A DNA stretch of 64,000 bases from Saprospiraceae bacterium (GTDB taxonomy: Bacteria; Bacteroidota; Bacteroidia; Chitinophagales; Saprospiraceae), in the NCBI GenBank assembly GCA_020627705.1, contig JAHDGJ010000014.1:23931-87930 (forward strand), written 5' to 3'. The notes beneath the pieces are model-generated. The model was given only the letters and a program-made list of their open reading frames with translations, was not told the DNA's origin and ran no database searches. The position numbers and the translations under genes were made by a program. Shown one piece after another: positions 14,555 through 24,207 of this stretch (position 1 is the first letter of the stretch; the number at the start of each line of letters is the position of its first letter).

Positions 14555-16039
14555 ATGTTAAAGCAAAGTATGGGGCAGAAGATGCTTCAAAAGTTGTCTC
14601 CGCAACAGATTCAACTTATGAAACTGCTTCAAATCCCAACAGCTACGTTGGATCAAAGAATACAGGAGGAGCTCGAATCGAATCCGGCCTTAGAAGAGGG
14701 AGAAGAGGGTGCCGAAGAGATTTTTGATATAAAAGCAAACGACTCTGATGAAAAAGAATCTCAAGAAGATGATTTTGAATTGGACGATTATCTTAAAGAA
14801 TATATAGAAGACGATCCTTCGAGCTACAAGCTTAGAGGTGAAGTTTACTTGGATGAAGAAGAAAAAAGCATGCCCATAGCGCTGGAAGCCTCTTTTCATG
14901 AGCATCTACATTTACAATTAGGATTAGCTGATTGGGAAAATGAAACCCAAGAACTCATTGCTAAACAAGTGGTCGGAAGTATAGACGAAGATGGATATTT
15001 GCGCAGAGAAACAGAAGCTATAATAGATGATCTGATGTTTTCGCAGAGCATTGAGGTCCCTGAGTCTGAAGTTGAACAAGTAATAAAAAGAATTCAAAAA
15101 TTTGACCCCCCAGGCGTTGGAAGTAGAAATCTTCAAGAATGCTTAATCCTTCAAATAAGGTCAAAAATTGATAAAGACCTAGAAGGTAGTAAAGTTGCTA
15201 AAGAAATTGGTCTGAAAATTTTAGAAAATTACTTTCAAGAGTTTTCCAAAAAACATTATCAAAAACTTCAAAAGAACCTTTATATCTCTGAATCAGAATT
15301 AAAGGATGCGATCGAAGAAATTTTAAAACTAAACCCAAAGCCTGCAAGTGCAATACAAAGCAAAAGAGGGAATAGCACCAATTATGTTTTGCCGGATTTT
15401 AATGTTACCAATAGAGATGGGGATTTAGAATTAACATTGAACAACAAGAACGCACCAGATCTTAAGATCAATGACAATTACATGGAGATGCTTTCTACTT
15501 ACAAGGATACAACCAAAGGGAGAAAATCTACCAAGAAGGAAAGGGATGCGATAATGTTTATTAAGCAAAAGATTGACTCTGCCAAGTGGTTTATCGATGC
15601 TATCAAGCAGCGTCAGGAAACCCTTTTTAATACCATGTATTCTATAATGCAATTTCAATATGACTTCTTCATAACTGGGGATGAGCGCGTTATTAAGCCT
15701 ATGATTTTAAAAGATATAGCAGAGATAACAAATCTTGACATATCTACTGTTTCGAGGGTTGCAAACAGCAAATTTGTTCAAACTGAGTTTGGGACTAGAA
15801 GATTAAAATCTTTCTTTTCAGAATCTTTACAAACTACTGATGGACAAGAGGTGTCTACTGTTGAGGTAAAGAACATTTTGTCAGATATCGTAAATGGAGA
15901 AAATAAAAAGAAACCACTTTCTGATGAAAAATTAAAAGACATGTTACAGGAAAAGGGCTATAATATTGCGAGAAGAACAGTGGCTAAATATAGAGAACAA
16001 CTCAATATACCAGTAGCAAGATTGCGAAAAGAACTGTAA
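14555..16039 (+). CDS. rpoN: RNA polymerase sigma-54 factor
   Basis: The 494-residue protein has all parts of sigma-54. Region I is glutamine- and leucine-rich (MGQKMLQKLSPQQIQLMKLL). Region II is acidic (about 50-95). The core-binding domain runs from about 110 to 270. The DNA-binding HTH follows (DIAEITNLDISTVSRVANSK), and the RpoN box ARRTVAKYRE is at 472-481, close to the C-terminus. It directs transcription from -24/-12 promoters with AAA+ activators. No activator gene lies nearby. It ends 3 bp from the convergent aminotransferase gene, whose coding end carries the rpoN terminator. Confidence 0.97.
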   Translation: MLKQSMGQKMLQKLSPQQIQLMKLLQIPTATLDQRIQEELESNPALEEGEEGAEEIFDIKANDSDEKESQEDDFELDDYLKEYIEDDPSSYKLRGEVYLDEEEKSMPIALEASFHEHLHLQLGLADWENETQELIAKQVVGSIDEDGYLRRETEAIIDDLMFSQSIEVPESEVEQVIKRIQKFDPPGVGSRNLQECLILQIRSKIDKDLEGSKVAKEIGLKILENYFQEFSKKHYQKLQKNLYISESELKDAIEEILKLNPKPASAIQSKRGNSTNYVLPDFNVTNRDGDLELTLNNKNAPDLKINDNYMEMLSTYKDTTKGRKSTKKERDAIMFIKQKIDSAKWFIDAIKQRQETLFNTMYSIMQFQYDFFITGDERVIKPMILKDIAEITNLDISTVSRVANSKFVQTEFGTRRLKSFFSESLQTTDGQEVSTVEVKNILSDIVNGENKKKPLSDEKLKDMLQEKGYNIARRTVAKYREQLNIPVARLRKEL

Positions 16040-16042
16040 ACA

Positions 16043-17245
16043 TCACTGGTATTGTAACAAAGCATAATCACAAGCCTGCAAAATAATTTTGCAGGCTTTT
16101 TTTATTTCCTCTTCCGAAATGATCAAGGGGGGTGCCAACCTAAATGATTTTCGATTAAACAAGAAAAAATCAATAAGTGCCCCTTGGTCAAAAGTATGTT
16201 TAACGACGTGTTTTAAGTATTTTTTTCGGCTCAACTCAACCGCCATCATTAAGCCCGAACTTCTAACCTCTGCAATAATCTCGTGTTTAAGTAACTGTTT
16301 AAAAAGGGCTTCTTTGCCGGATACTTCTTGAATAATATTGGATTCGTTTACATGCTTTAATAATGCCAGAGCAGCCGAAACACACACTGGATGCCCTCCA
16401 AAAGTGGTTATGTGCCCCAGCGCAGGATCTTTGACCAGGGATTTCATTATTGATTTCTTTGCTACAAAAGCCCCTATAGGCATTCCGCCACCCATGGATT
16501 TAGAAATTAGCAAAACATCAGGGGTAATGTTGTATTTTTTATGGGCAAACAATGAGCCCGTTCTTCCGAATCCAGTTTGGATTTCGTCCAGTATCATTAT
16601 TGATCCAGCTTCATTACAGCGCTGCTGAACTTTTTCTAAATAACCATTATGTGGAGGGATGACTCCCGCTTCTGCCTGTACAGGTTCTAAGATTACAGCT
16701 GCTGTTTTTTTTGTAATTTTTTTTAAATCTTCTTCATTGTTAAATCGAATATGCCGGACTCCTGGAATAGTGGGAAAAAAGGCCCGACTAAAAGAATAAT
16801 CACTGCGCAAAGACTCTGGAGTAGCAGTACTCCCATGGTAGGCATTTGCACAGGCTATTACCTCATATCTTCCAGTGTGCTTTTTAGCAAGCTTAACGGC
16901 TCCTTCCACTGCTTCAGAACCAGTCATTACAAAATATACATTGTCTAATCCATTCGATAACAGTTTGCTTAGGTAATTGGCATATTCAATTTGTGGACTT
17001 TGAATATGCTCACCATAAACCATCGTGTGCATGTATTTTTGGAGTTGATTTGAAACCGCCGATACTACTTTAGGGTGAAGATGACCAAGCGAGCTGACTG
17101 AAATACCTGAATTTAAATCCAAATATTCTTTTCCATCAGAATCATAGATATACATTCCTTTTGCATGAGAAACTTCCAGGCCTAAGGCCAAGTCACTGGT
17201 TTGAGCAACATGATTAAGAAAAAGCTGTCTCCGATTTAAACTCAT
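16043..17245 (-). CDS. Class III PLP-dependent aminotransferase (acetylornithine/ornithine type)
   Basis: The 400-residue aminotransferase has the PLP lysine K249 (LLISKSMGGGMPIGA), the pyridine-contacting D220 (ILDEIQTGFGRTG) and the phosphate-binding TGSEAVEGAVK near 108-118. The fold group covers acetylornithine, ornithine, 4-aminobutyrate and related omega-aminotransferases. The fairly short length and Bacteroidota context fit the generic 'aspartate aminotransferase family' members whose substrate is unproven. No arginine-biosynthesis genes flank it, so ArgD is not assigned. A TAGCTTTG box only 5 bp upstream of the ATG suggests a very short or absent leader. Confidence 0.85.
   Translation of the reverse strand: MSLNRRQLFLNHVAQTSDLALGLEVSHAKGMYIYDSDGKEYLDLNSGISVSSLGHLHPKVVSAVSNQLQKYMHTMVYGEHIQSPQIEYANYLSKLLSNGLDNVYFVMTGSEAVEGAVKLAKKHTGRYEVIACANAYHGSTATPESLRSDYSFSRAFFPTIPGVRHIRFNNEEDLKKITKKTAAVILEPVQAEAGVIPPHNGYLEKVQQRCNEAGSIMILDEIQTGFGRTGSLFAHKKYNITPDVLLISKSMGGGMPIGAFVAKKSIMKSLVKDPALGHITTFGGHPVCVSAALALLKHVNESNIIQEVSGKEALFKQLLKHEIIAEVRSSGLMMAVELSRKKYLKHVVKHTFDQGALIDFFLFNRKSFRLAPPLIISEEEIKKACKIILQACDYALLQYQ
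16072..16103 (+). terminator. rpoN terminator embedded in the convergent aminotransferase gene
   Basis: AAGCCTGCAAAA/TTTTGCAGGCTT (12-bp perfect stem, 3-base loop) is followed by a T run on the plus strand. It lies 32 bp past the rpoN stop, inside the last 20 codons of the convergent gene, where it encodes part of ACKIILQACDYAL. Confidence 0.85.
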
Positions 17246-17249
17246 AAAA

Positions 17250-17257
17250 CAAAGCTA
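17250..17257 (-). promoter_or_regulatory. Possible -7 element of the aminotransferase gene
   Basis: The minus strand reads TAGCTTTG, a TAnnTTTG match ending 5 bp before the ATG. If used, the mRNA would have almost no leader. No clear -33 box is seen. Confidence 0.35.
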
Positions 17258-17446
17258 CATATTTCGCATTAAGGAGCCGCTTGTTGACACATCATGGCAA
17301 TCTACGGCCAAAGAAAAATGTAAGAAATAATACATTTTGCTTTAAAATTTAGTCCAACAGTATGCACAAATCAAACACAAATCCAAATGACCCTATCTTC
17401 TACGTAACTTATACAAATAATACCTGATTCGACTGCAGGGAAAACT

Positions 17447-19996
17447 ATGAGAACACTACCGAACCTAAAAGGCATAGCACTTTTGTGCTTATGCCAATTA
17501 TATTTTCTTCCACATACTCTTGGACAGTCTCAATGTATAAGTGATAAGAACTACGAAAAGTTAATTTCTAAAGACGAAATTTTTTTTCAAAGAATTCAAG
17601 CCTTGGATAAATTAAAAATATCCAATTCGGATAGATCATCTTTGGGATGTACATCTGACAATAGTGTGGTAGTACCTGTCGCTGTGCATTATTTTGATCC
17701 TATTGATTGTTCTCAAAAGCAATGCTTATTAGATGCGGCACAAGCCCAAATTGATGTAATGAATGAAGCCTTTTCGGCATCTAACCTTGATTTAAGTTAT
17801 TACACGACAACCTTAAATTCTCTTTGTAGCACAAGCTTTCCTTTGTCTCGAGCACCAATGGCGAATAATGGCACATGTGTTCAATTTTGTCTCGCAACTC
17901 AGGATCATCCAATTAGCTCAGGATTGATCGATGGAGAACCTGCCATTACGTTAAATCAAGAAACATGGCCTTCCGCAGGAATTGAATGGTCTGGTTATCT
18001 AAATATTTTTGTTAGTAGCCCTGCATCAGCAGGTCAGTCTTCAAGCACCTTAGGGATAAGCGCATTACCAGGAAGTGCAAATGGGGATGGTTTCTGGGTT
18101 AACTATGCTGTATTTGGAGGACCAGGATTCAGTTGTTTTTCGGGTGGTGAAATTAATAGTCATGCCAATTTCAATGAAGGTAAAACTTCTGTTCACGAAG
18201 CAGGACATTATTTTGGTTTACACCATGTATTTAGAGGTTCTGGCTGCGATGATGGGGACAGCAACCCCCCAGGACCGGTTGCAGTCATGGATACCCCTGA
18301 GCAAGATGACCCGCATTATGGTTGCCCAAGTATTAGTTCTTGTGCTAATGTACCCGCCAGTTGTACAGGAGGCTTAGATAACTTTTACAGTTATATGGAT
18401 TACTCTAATGATGGTTGTATGGTACTTTTTACGGCAGATCAATCTGATGTAATCAACTTCTGGGGTAATTATTTGACTTGGAAAGATGATGCTGTAACAT
18501 GCGCTACTGCTTTAAGTGAGGTAAATTGTTCAGGACCAAGTTGCGATGATGGAATACAAAACGGCAACGAAACAGGAATAGATTGTGGTGGAAATATGTG
18601 CAATATGTGCAATTATCAATGTGGCGATAGTTTTGTAGACTCAGGTGGTACATCTTTATACTTTCCGAGTGAAAATAATACATGGACAATTTGTACAGCG
18701 CCAAGTCAGGTGATCAGTTTAAGTTTCACAGAATTTCAGATTGAAGATGGAGGACCAACAGGATGTTATGATAAATTGGAGTTATTTGATGGCAATGATG
18801 AAACTGCGCCATCCATGGGAGTGTTTTGTGGAAATAATTTAAGCTCTGCCCCTGGTGAAGGATATATTGAATCAAGTGCTTCTTGCTTGACAATTAAGTT
18901 TACTTCAGATGCATCTGTTCAAGAAACAGGCTGGGTAGCATTGGTAGGATGTTCTGATTCTGCTACCTGTGATGACGGTGTTCAAAACGGTACAGAAGAG
19001 GGGATAGATTGTGGAGGTATTTGTGGTCCTTGTCCAGAAACTTGTGGTGCTTCTTTTTTTGATGTTGGTGGTCCGACGGGCAATTACAACAATGGATCAT
19101 TCGAAACCTTTTTATTTTGTCCAACAGAAGAAAATGAAAAAATTAAGGCAACTTTTACGTGGTCTGATATAGAGTGTACATCAGGAAACGGAAGCAATGA
19201 AACAGGATGTTGGGATATGCTCAAAATATATGATGGACCAGACCAGAATTCTCTGATGTTAGGTAATTATTGTGGAGAAGAAAGTGGGGATGGCGATACT
19301 CCTGGAGTCAGTGAAAATAACTTATTCGTAGGGATGCATGTTACCTCAACACACAGCAGTGGTTGTTTGTATTTTACCTTTGAATCAGATAATTCTATAA
19401 ATGAAACAGGCTGGGAAGCGTCCATAGAATGTGTTTCCTCAATTGTCCCCTTAGAGTTTCTAAGTATTGAAGCAAAAAGAATTAAGAATCATAACCTTTT
19501 GTATTGGTCCACTGCAAACGAGGTAAATAATTATGGATTCGTTATAGAACGAAGCTTAAATGGGATAGATTTTGACAGCATTGGATTTCAGCTTGCCGTG
19601 GAGACTGGTGACGTTAACGAATATACTTTTGAAGACAGAGATTCTTCTTTGGAAGGGGTGGTATACTATAGATTGCAGCAAAGAGATTTTTCGGGAGAAA
19701 GATCTTTTAGCAAAATAATTTCGCTTGAAGTAATTCAACGAAAAAAACACAAGATATATCCAAACCCAATTTTGGATTTAATTCATATTGACTTAGAAAG
19801 CCACAACAACAATACCTTTTTTGATGTACACGTTTATGATAAATTAGGTAGAGAGATGTTTAATTCGCAAGTGCAAGGAAAAAGTGAGCGTTTGATTATT
19901 GATACGAACCCATGGCCATCAGGAACTTATGTAGTGGTAGTTAAAAACGCAGGAACGGCTCAAATACGAAAACTCGTTAAAAATCACACCAACTGA
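17447..19996 (+). CDS. Secreted M43-type metalloprotease with CUB-like domains and a T9SS C-terminal domain
   Basis: The 849-residue protein has a signal peptide (to about residue 27). The catalytic domain carries the zinc motif HEAGHYFGLHH (H250, E251, H254, H260) and a Met-turn-like YMDYSNDGCM, typical of pappalysin/cytophagalysin proteases. Two similar CUB-like modules follow, beginning at CGDSFVDSGG and CGASFFDVGG, each preceded by a Cys-rich linker of the form CDDG.QNG.E.GIDCGG. Residues from about 770 form a T9SS sorting domain (IYPNPILDLIHID ... SGTYVVVVKN). It is exported through the outer membrane by type IX secretion and probably degrades extracellular protein. Many disulfides are likely. 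Confidence 0.9.
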   Translation: MRTLPNLKGIALLCLCQLYFLPHTLGQSQCISDKNYEKLISKDEIFFQRIQALDKLKISNSDRSSLGCTSDNSVVVPVAVHYFDPIDCSQKQCLLDAAQAQIDVMNEAFSASNLDLSYYTTTLNSLCSTSFPLSRAPMANNGTCVQFCLATQDHPISSGLIDGEPAITLNQETWPSAGIEWSGYLNIFVSSPASAGQSSSTLGISALPGSANGDGFWVNYAVFGGPGFSCFSGGEINSHANFNEGKTSVHEAGHYFGLHHVFRGSGCDDGDSNPPGPVAVMDTPEQDDPHYGCPSISSCANVPASCTGGLDNFYSYMDYSNDGCMVLFTADQSDVINFWGNYLTWKDDAVTCATALSEVNCSGPSCDDGIQNGNETGIDCGGNMCNMCNYQCGDSFVDSGGTSLYFPSENNTWTICTAPSQVISLSFTEFQIEDGGPTGCYDKLELFDGNDETAPSMGVFCGNNLSSAPGEGYIESSASCLTIKFTSDASVQETGWVALVGCSDSATCDDGVQNGTEEGIDCGGICGPCPETCGASFFDVGGPTGNYNNGSFETFLFCPTEENEKIKATFTWSDIECTSGNGSNETGCWDMLKIYDGPDQNSLMLGNYCGEESGDGDTPGVSENNLFVGMHVTSTHSSGCLYFTFESDNSINETGWEASIECVSSIVPLEFLSIEAKRIKNHNLLYWSTANEVNNYGFVIERSLNGIDFDSIGFQLAVETGDVNEYTFEDRDSSLEGVVYYRLQQRDFSGERSFSKIISLEVIQRKKHKIYPNPILDLIHIDLESHNNNTFFDVHVYDKLGREMFNSQVQGKSERLIIDTNPWPSGTYVVVVKNAGTAQIRKLVKNHTN

Positions 19997-20122
19997 TTTA
20001 TTTACATAACAGCAAGCTAAGTTTTTTCGTAATTTCGACAATATATCGCCTACCTGGGTGCTGTTAATCCCAAAGTGTAACAGTCATTTTCTTTATACGT
20101 TATAAACCTAGAATCATTAGTT

Positions 20123-21295
20123 ATGAGAAAAGGATTTACTGTAGTTGTTTTGTTGTCATTTTTTTTATCCGGTTGGTCTCAGGGAATAGAGTTTTTTGAG
20201 GGAACGTGGAAAGAAGCGCTGGAGTTATCTAGCAAGGAAGACAAATTAATCTTTGTGGATGCTTATACCACTTGGTGTGGACCTTGCAAACGGATGGCTA
20301 AAATGGTGTTCACACAAGAAGAAGTAGGAGCTGTCTATAATCAGAAGTTTATCAACATTAAGATGGACATGGAGGCAGAAAAAAACATGGAATTCATTTC
20401 GAATTATCCTGTGAGTGCATATCCAACCTTATTATTCATAAGTGGGGATGGCTCAGTGGTGCACAAAGAGGTAGGTGGAAAAGATGTAAATGCGTTTTTA
20501 GGTCTGGTGGATATAGTTGATAAGAAATTCGATAGAAGTTTAGCATATGTAGAAGAATACGAGGCAGGACGAAGAGATTATGAATTTGTTTTGAAATACA
20601 TAGAATCCTTAAATAAATCCTCTAAATCAAGCGTTAAGGTAAGTAATGATTTTATTCGCTCGAGGCCTGAATTGTCAGAGGAGCAATGGACGGCATTTTA
20701 TTATGAGGCGGCTTCAGAAATTGACAGCAGACTTTTTGATGAATTTATAGCAAGAAAGGATCTTTTGCTAAAATCATATTCGGAAGAACAAGTAAAAACT
20801 AAGGTGCGATCAGCAGCTGACAACACGGTGCTTAAAGCAATTAATTATGAAATGATGAGCCTGGTAGATGAGGCAATCCAGAAGTATAAATTGTTTCATC
20901 CCAAAAAGGAAAGTAGATTATACGAAATGGAATCTAAAATGCACTTTTATAAAGGAACCGGAAATGTGGATAAATTTTTAGACCAGGCTCAATTGGTCTT
21001 TAAAAAAGGCATCAAAAAAAATAATAAAAAGCTAACCACTTTGTTGGAAGGGCTTGCAGAATATAAGTCAAACCCTAAAGCCAAGGACTTGATGATTACT
21101 ATTGGTAGTCAAATGGTTAAAAATGAAGAGTCCTGGAAAACAGTGATGACTTATACCAATATTTTGATGCTCCATGAAAAATATGACGATGCGTTAAAAA
21201 ATGGCAACAAAGCATTAGAAATGACGGAGGATCCAAAAGAAATGCGTTTGACTAAAGGGGTTTTAGAACGCGTTAAAAGACAGTTGCAGTCCTGA
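20123..21295 (+). CDS. Exported thioredoxin-fold protein, CGPC active site
   Basis: The 390-residue protein has a signal peptide (1-19, ending GWSQ) and a thioredoxin domain with WCGPCKRM (C52 and C55), preceded by KLIFVDAYTT and followed by the cis-proline region SAYPTLLFIS. The rest, residues 150-390, is helical and TPR-like, without a second redox motif. It should work in the periplasm as a thiol oxidoreductase or in disulfide/haem handling. Its stop overlaps the next gene's ATG by 1 bp, and that gene encodes a similar protein, so they form a two-gene operon from duplication. The substrate is unknown. Confidence 0.82.
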   Translation: MRKGFTVVVLLSFFLSGWSQGIEFFEGTWKEALELSSKEDKLIFVDAYTTWCGPCKRMAKMVFTQEEVGAVYNQKFINIKMDMEAEKNMEFISNYPVSAYPTLLFISGDGSVVHKEVGGKDVNAFLGLVDIVDKKFDRSLAYVEEYEAGRRDYEFVLKYIESLNKSSKSSVKVSNDFIRSRPELSEEQWTAFYYEAASEIDSRLFDEFIARKDLLLKSYSEEQVKTKVRSAADNTVLKAINYEMMSLVDEAIQKYKLFHPKKESRLYEMESKMHFYKGTGNVDKFLDQAQLVFKKGIKKNNKKLTTLLEGLAEYKSNPKAKDLMITIGSQMVKNEESWKTVMTYTNILMLHEKYDDALKNGNKALEMTEDPKEMRLTKGVLERVKRQLQS

Positions 21296-22677
21296 TGAGA
21301 CACGTAGGAGTCATACTTTTTTTCTTACTTTTCGTTTGTGTTCATAACACTACGAGTCAAAGCGTTCGGTTTCTAAATAATAATTTGGACAATGCGATCT
21401 CTATGGCCCAGAGGTCGAATAAATTAATTTTTGTAGACACCTATGCTCCATGGTGTAAGCCGTGTAAAAAAATGGAGAGGGAGTTTAGAAACCCTAAACT
21501 TGCAAACTACTTTAATAAAACTTTTGTAAATATTCGAATCGATATGGATTCGGAAATGGGCAAACAGGTACACAGAAATTATGATGTAATTTTTTTGCCA
21601 ACTTTAATGATTTTAGATCAAGAAGGCAGAATTAAATATAAAGTAGATCGATTAATGTCCGCCAATGCGCTTCTTGACATTGCGCAGAAAATTGCTGAAC
21701 CGGAAATATATTCTCGAAAACCAGCCGAGACCTATACAGAGAAATCAGTCCCTTCTATACCAGAAAAACGAATAGTTGAAGACGTAGCTGTTGAAGAGCG
21801 CGTAAAAAAAGACCCGTTGCCGGTTACCGTTCCTGCAGACCAAAAGGCAACCCAGAAAACCCAAGCCCCAAAAGTTGACGTTGATATTGTATATAATGAA
21901 GAAACCAACATAATTGAGGGGACCATTACAGAAGAAAAAATACTACATATTTTTGATGATGAGTCCACAGATTTGCCGCCTAGTTTATTGAAACATCAAG
22001 CATATCTTTCGCTACAGTTAATGGATGGCAGTCACAAACAGGCATCACAGAAATATTTAGATACCCAAACGGATTGGAACACAAAGGAAAACATGCAGTT
22101 TATTTATGATTTTCTTTATACCACCGATTCGAAAGAATTCCAGCACTTGCTAAACAATAAAGCCTCTTATGAAGAACTTGTGGGAAAGGAAAGGGTATAT
22201 CAAACTATATCTATCCTGGTTTACGATCGTTTAGACAGAGGTTTCCCAAGACCTACCCTAGAAGAAACAAAGGATTTATTTACCTACTTGGATGTAGAGA
22301 ACTTTGAAAAACTTGCTTACGAACATTATTTGGAGCAGTTACATAAGGATGAAAAATTTGATGAATTCAAAGTTAAAGCCGAAGAATATATACAAAAAGT
22401 AACGGCTAAAAATGACCAAATTTGGTACCGATTAGCGAACATTAATTCAGAAACCGAACAAGGTTTGGATCGTAGTTTGAGCTGCATTAATGAAGCTATA
22501 AAACTGAACCCTTACAATTATCAATACTATGATACTCAAGCTTACTTGTTTTATCTAAAGGGTAAAAAGAGAAAAGCACTCTCTTCAGCAAACAAATCAA
22601 AATCAATTGCTGAGAAAAACGGACAAGTAAATGAAGATATTGATATCCTTATTCAAATGATCAACGAAGATCTTTAA
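21295..22677 (+). CDS. Exported thioredoxin-fold protein with TPR-like C-terminus, CKPC active site
   Basis: The 460-residue protein has a signal peptide (to about 22) and a thioredoxin domain whose redox motif is WCKPCKKM (C54 and C57), with the cis-Pro loop LPTLMILD. A Pro/Lys-rich linker (about 145-205) follows, then a helical region ending in TPR-like repeats (NPYNYQYYDTQAYLFYLKGK). It is translationally coupled to the preceding paralogue. The different dipeptide between the cysteines (KP instead of GP) usually shifts redox potential, so the pair may have split roles. The function is inferred from the fold only. Confidence 0.8.
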   Translation: MRHVGVILFFLLFVCVHNTTSQSVRFLNNNLDNAISMAQRSNKLIFVDTYAPWCKPCKKMEREFRNPKLANYFNKTFVNIRIDMDSEMGKQVHRNYDVIFLPTLMILDQEGRIKYKVDRLMSANALLDIAQKIAEPEIYSRKPAETYTEKSVPSIPEKRIVEDVAVEERVKKDPLPVTVPADQKATQKTQAPKVDVDIVYNEETNIIEGTITEEKILHIFDDESTDLPPSLLKHQAYLSLQLMDGSHKQASQKYLDTQTDWNTKENMQFIYDFLYTTDSKEFQHLLNNKASYEELVGKERVYQTISILVYDRLDRGFPRPTLEETKDLFTYLDVENFEKLAYEHYLEQLHKDEKFDEFKVKAEEYIQKVTAKNDQIWYRLANINSETEQGLDRSLSCINEAIKLNPYNYQYYDTQAYLFYLKGKKRKALSSANKSKSIAEKNGQVNEDIDILIQMINEDL

Positions 22678-22681
22678 TTCA

Positions 22682-23446
22682 TTATTTTAAGCCTAGCACT
22701 ACAGCACAATGATCAGAGTGTTTGGCATCTTTTCTGTGTTCCAAACCAATTACTTTGTTTTTTAAACCATCCGAAACAGAAATGTAATCAATACGCCAAC
22801 CTTTGTTGCGGTCTCGAGAACCAGCCCGATAACTCCACCAACTAAATTCTTGTTTTTCAGGATGTAAAATTCTAAAAGAATCGTGTAGATGTTTTGAAAA
22901 CCATTTGTCCATCCAAGCCCTTTCTTCCGGTCTAAACCCTGAGGGTTTATCTTTTCTTGTAGGGTTATGAATATCCAAATCTCCATGAACTACATTATAA
23001 TCTCCAAGTACAATAACTTCCTTATATTTTTTTCGAATCTTCGAAAACCATTTTTCAAAATCCTTTAAAAAGTCAAGCTTAAACGCATGCCTTTCTTCAC
23101 TGCTGGATCCCGAAGGGAAGTAGCAATTTAGAAGTGCAAAATCTTTAAATTCTGTAAGCAGAACCCGTCCTTCAATGTCATATTTTTTGTTGGACATTCC
23201 TATCATGGTGCTGGTGGCTGCTGTTTTAGAATAGGTGGCCACTCCACTATATCCTTTTTTCTCTGCCGAATGCCAATAGTGGTTGGTGTATCCAAGATCA
23301 GAAAACAATTGGTGATCTATTTGATCAGGTTGAGATTTAGTTTCTTGAAAACATACTATATCAGGGTTTTCTTCTTTTAGCCATGTCAACAAGTCTTTCT
23401 TCAACGCAGCTCTTAATCCGTTAACATTGTAACTTACTATTTTCAT
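22682..23446 (-). CDS. xth: Exodeoxyribonuclease III
   Basis: The 254-residue enzyme of the EEP family cleaves DNA at abasic sites and removes 3' blocks in base-excision repair. Visible catalytic motifs are NVNGLRAA (N-terminal Asn), QETKSQ (metal-binding Glu), GDYNVVHGDLD (Asp and Asn), WRIDYIS and the terminal KHSDHCAV with the catalytic His. It is full length. It overlaps the upstream membrane-anchored protein gene by 4 bp, so the two share a transcript and may be translationally coupled, although no functional link is evident. Confidence 0.95.
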   Translation of the reverse strand: MKIVSYNVNGLRAALKKDLLTWLKEENPDIVCFQETKSQPDQIDHQLFSDLGYTNHYWHSAEKKGYSGVATYSKTAATSTMIGMSNKKYDIEGRVLLTEFKDFALLNCYFPSGSSSEERHAFKLDFLKDFEKWFSKIRKKYKEVIVLGDYNVVHGDLDIHNPTRKDKPSGFRPEERAWMDKWFSKHLHDSFRILHPEKQEFSWWSYRAGSRDRNKGWRIDYISVSDGLKNKVIGLEHRKDAKHSDHCAVVLGLK

Positions 23447-24168
23447 AGAAATGGATTTGTAGTATACCCAAAATCAGCTAACGAATCACTTGCCAAGAAG
23501 TTATCCATTTTTAGCTCAATTTTCATATTGTGATTTAATGCATAATATGCGCCATTGTGTTGTTCCCAATTTTCCCAACTTGCATACATACCTTTTACAG
23601 GTATAATACTGGTCCACATTTTATAGCCCGTTGGTCTAAAATTTTCATCTAGAATCCATAAATAAGAATCCCCTGGAGTAACACCACCAGATTCATATTC
23701 TACAAGCAGGGCTTCTTTTCCTTCTTCTAAAACAATCTTTCTTGTGGTGCCCGGATCTAAGACCTTGAATGGGGCAAACATCCAAAACGAATCATTACAC
23801 CATAAGCTCCAAGCTTTATTCAAAAGCTTTTTCCGCTGGTCTTCATCTTCAACTATTTTTTGGCCACTAAATACTTGACCTTCTTGTGTATCTAGCTGCA
23901 TGACTACTTTATGATCATCCCATTCTATAATGGCTTTGTTGTTTTGTTTATCAAAAAAATAATGGTGCCCTCTAGGAAAGGACCACCGGAAATAGTTTGT
24001 TTTCGCATATGCTTCGTGATTAACTGCAGCGAGTACTTTTTGAGCCAATTGATCCGCTTTACTTCCTCCTTCACCTTCGGGTTTTTTCTCACTAAATATT
24101 ACTATGGCAAGAAGGGCGATGCCTATCAAAATGAGCATGACATAAAAAGCTCTTTTTAGATATTTCAT
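23443..24168 (-). CDS. Membrane-anchored protein of unknown function
   Basis: The 241-residue protein has an N-terminal transmembrane anchor (FYVMLILIGIALLAIVIF, residues 8-25) and a periplasmic domain of about 210 residues rich in Trp and Tyr (for example KTNYFRWSFPRGHHYFFDKQ). The domain resembles lipid- or ligand-binding beta folds of the kind annotated as outer-membrane lipoprotein-sorting-like, but I cannot name a family. It lies upstream of and overlaps xth by 4 bp. There is no Cys at the lipobox position, so the anchor is a helix and not a lipid. Confidence 0.65.
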   Translation of the reverse strand: MKYLKRAFYVMLILIGIALLAIVIFSEKKPEGEGGSKADQLAQKVLAAVNHEAYAKTNYFRWSFPRGHHYFFDKQNNKAIIEWDDHKVVMQLDTQEGQVFSGQKIVEDEDQRKKLLNKAWSLWCNDSFWMFAPFKVLDPGTTRKIVLEEGKEALLVEYESGGVTPGDSYLWILDENFRPTGYKMWTSIIPVKGMYASWENWEQHNGAYYALNHNMKIELKMDNFLASDSLADFGYTTNPFL

Positions 24169-24207
24169 TTGGTACTTATTTTTTTAGTGATGGTATATCT
24201 TTACAAA

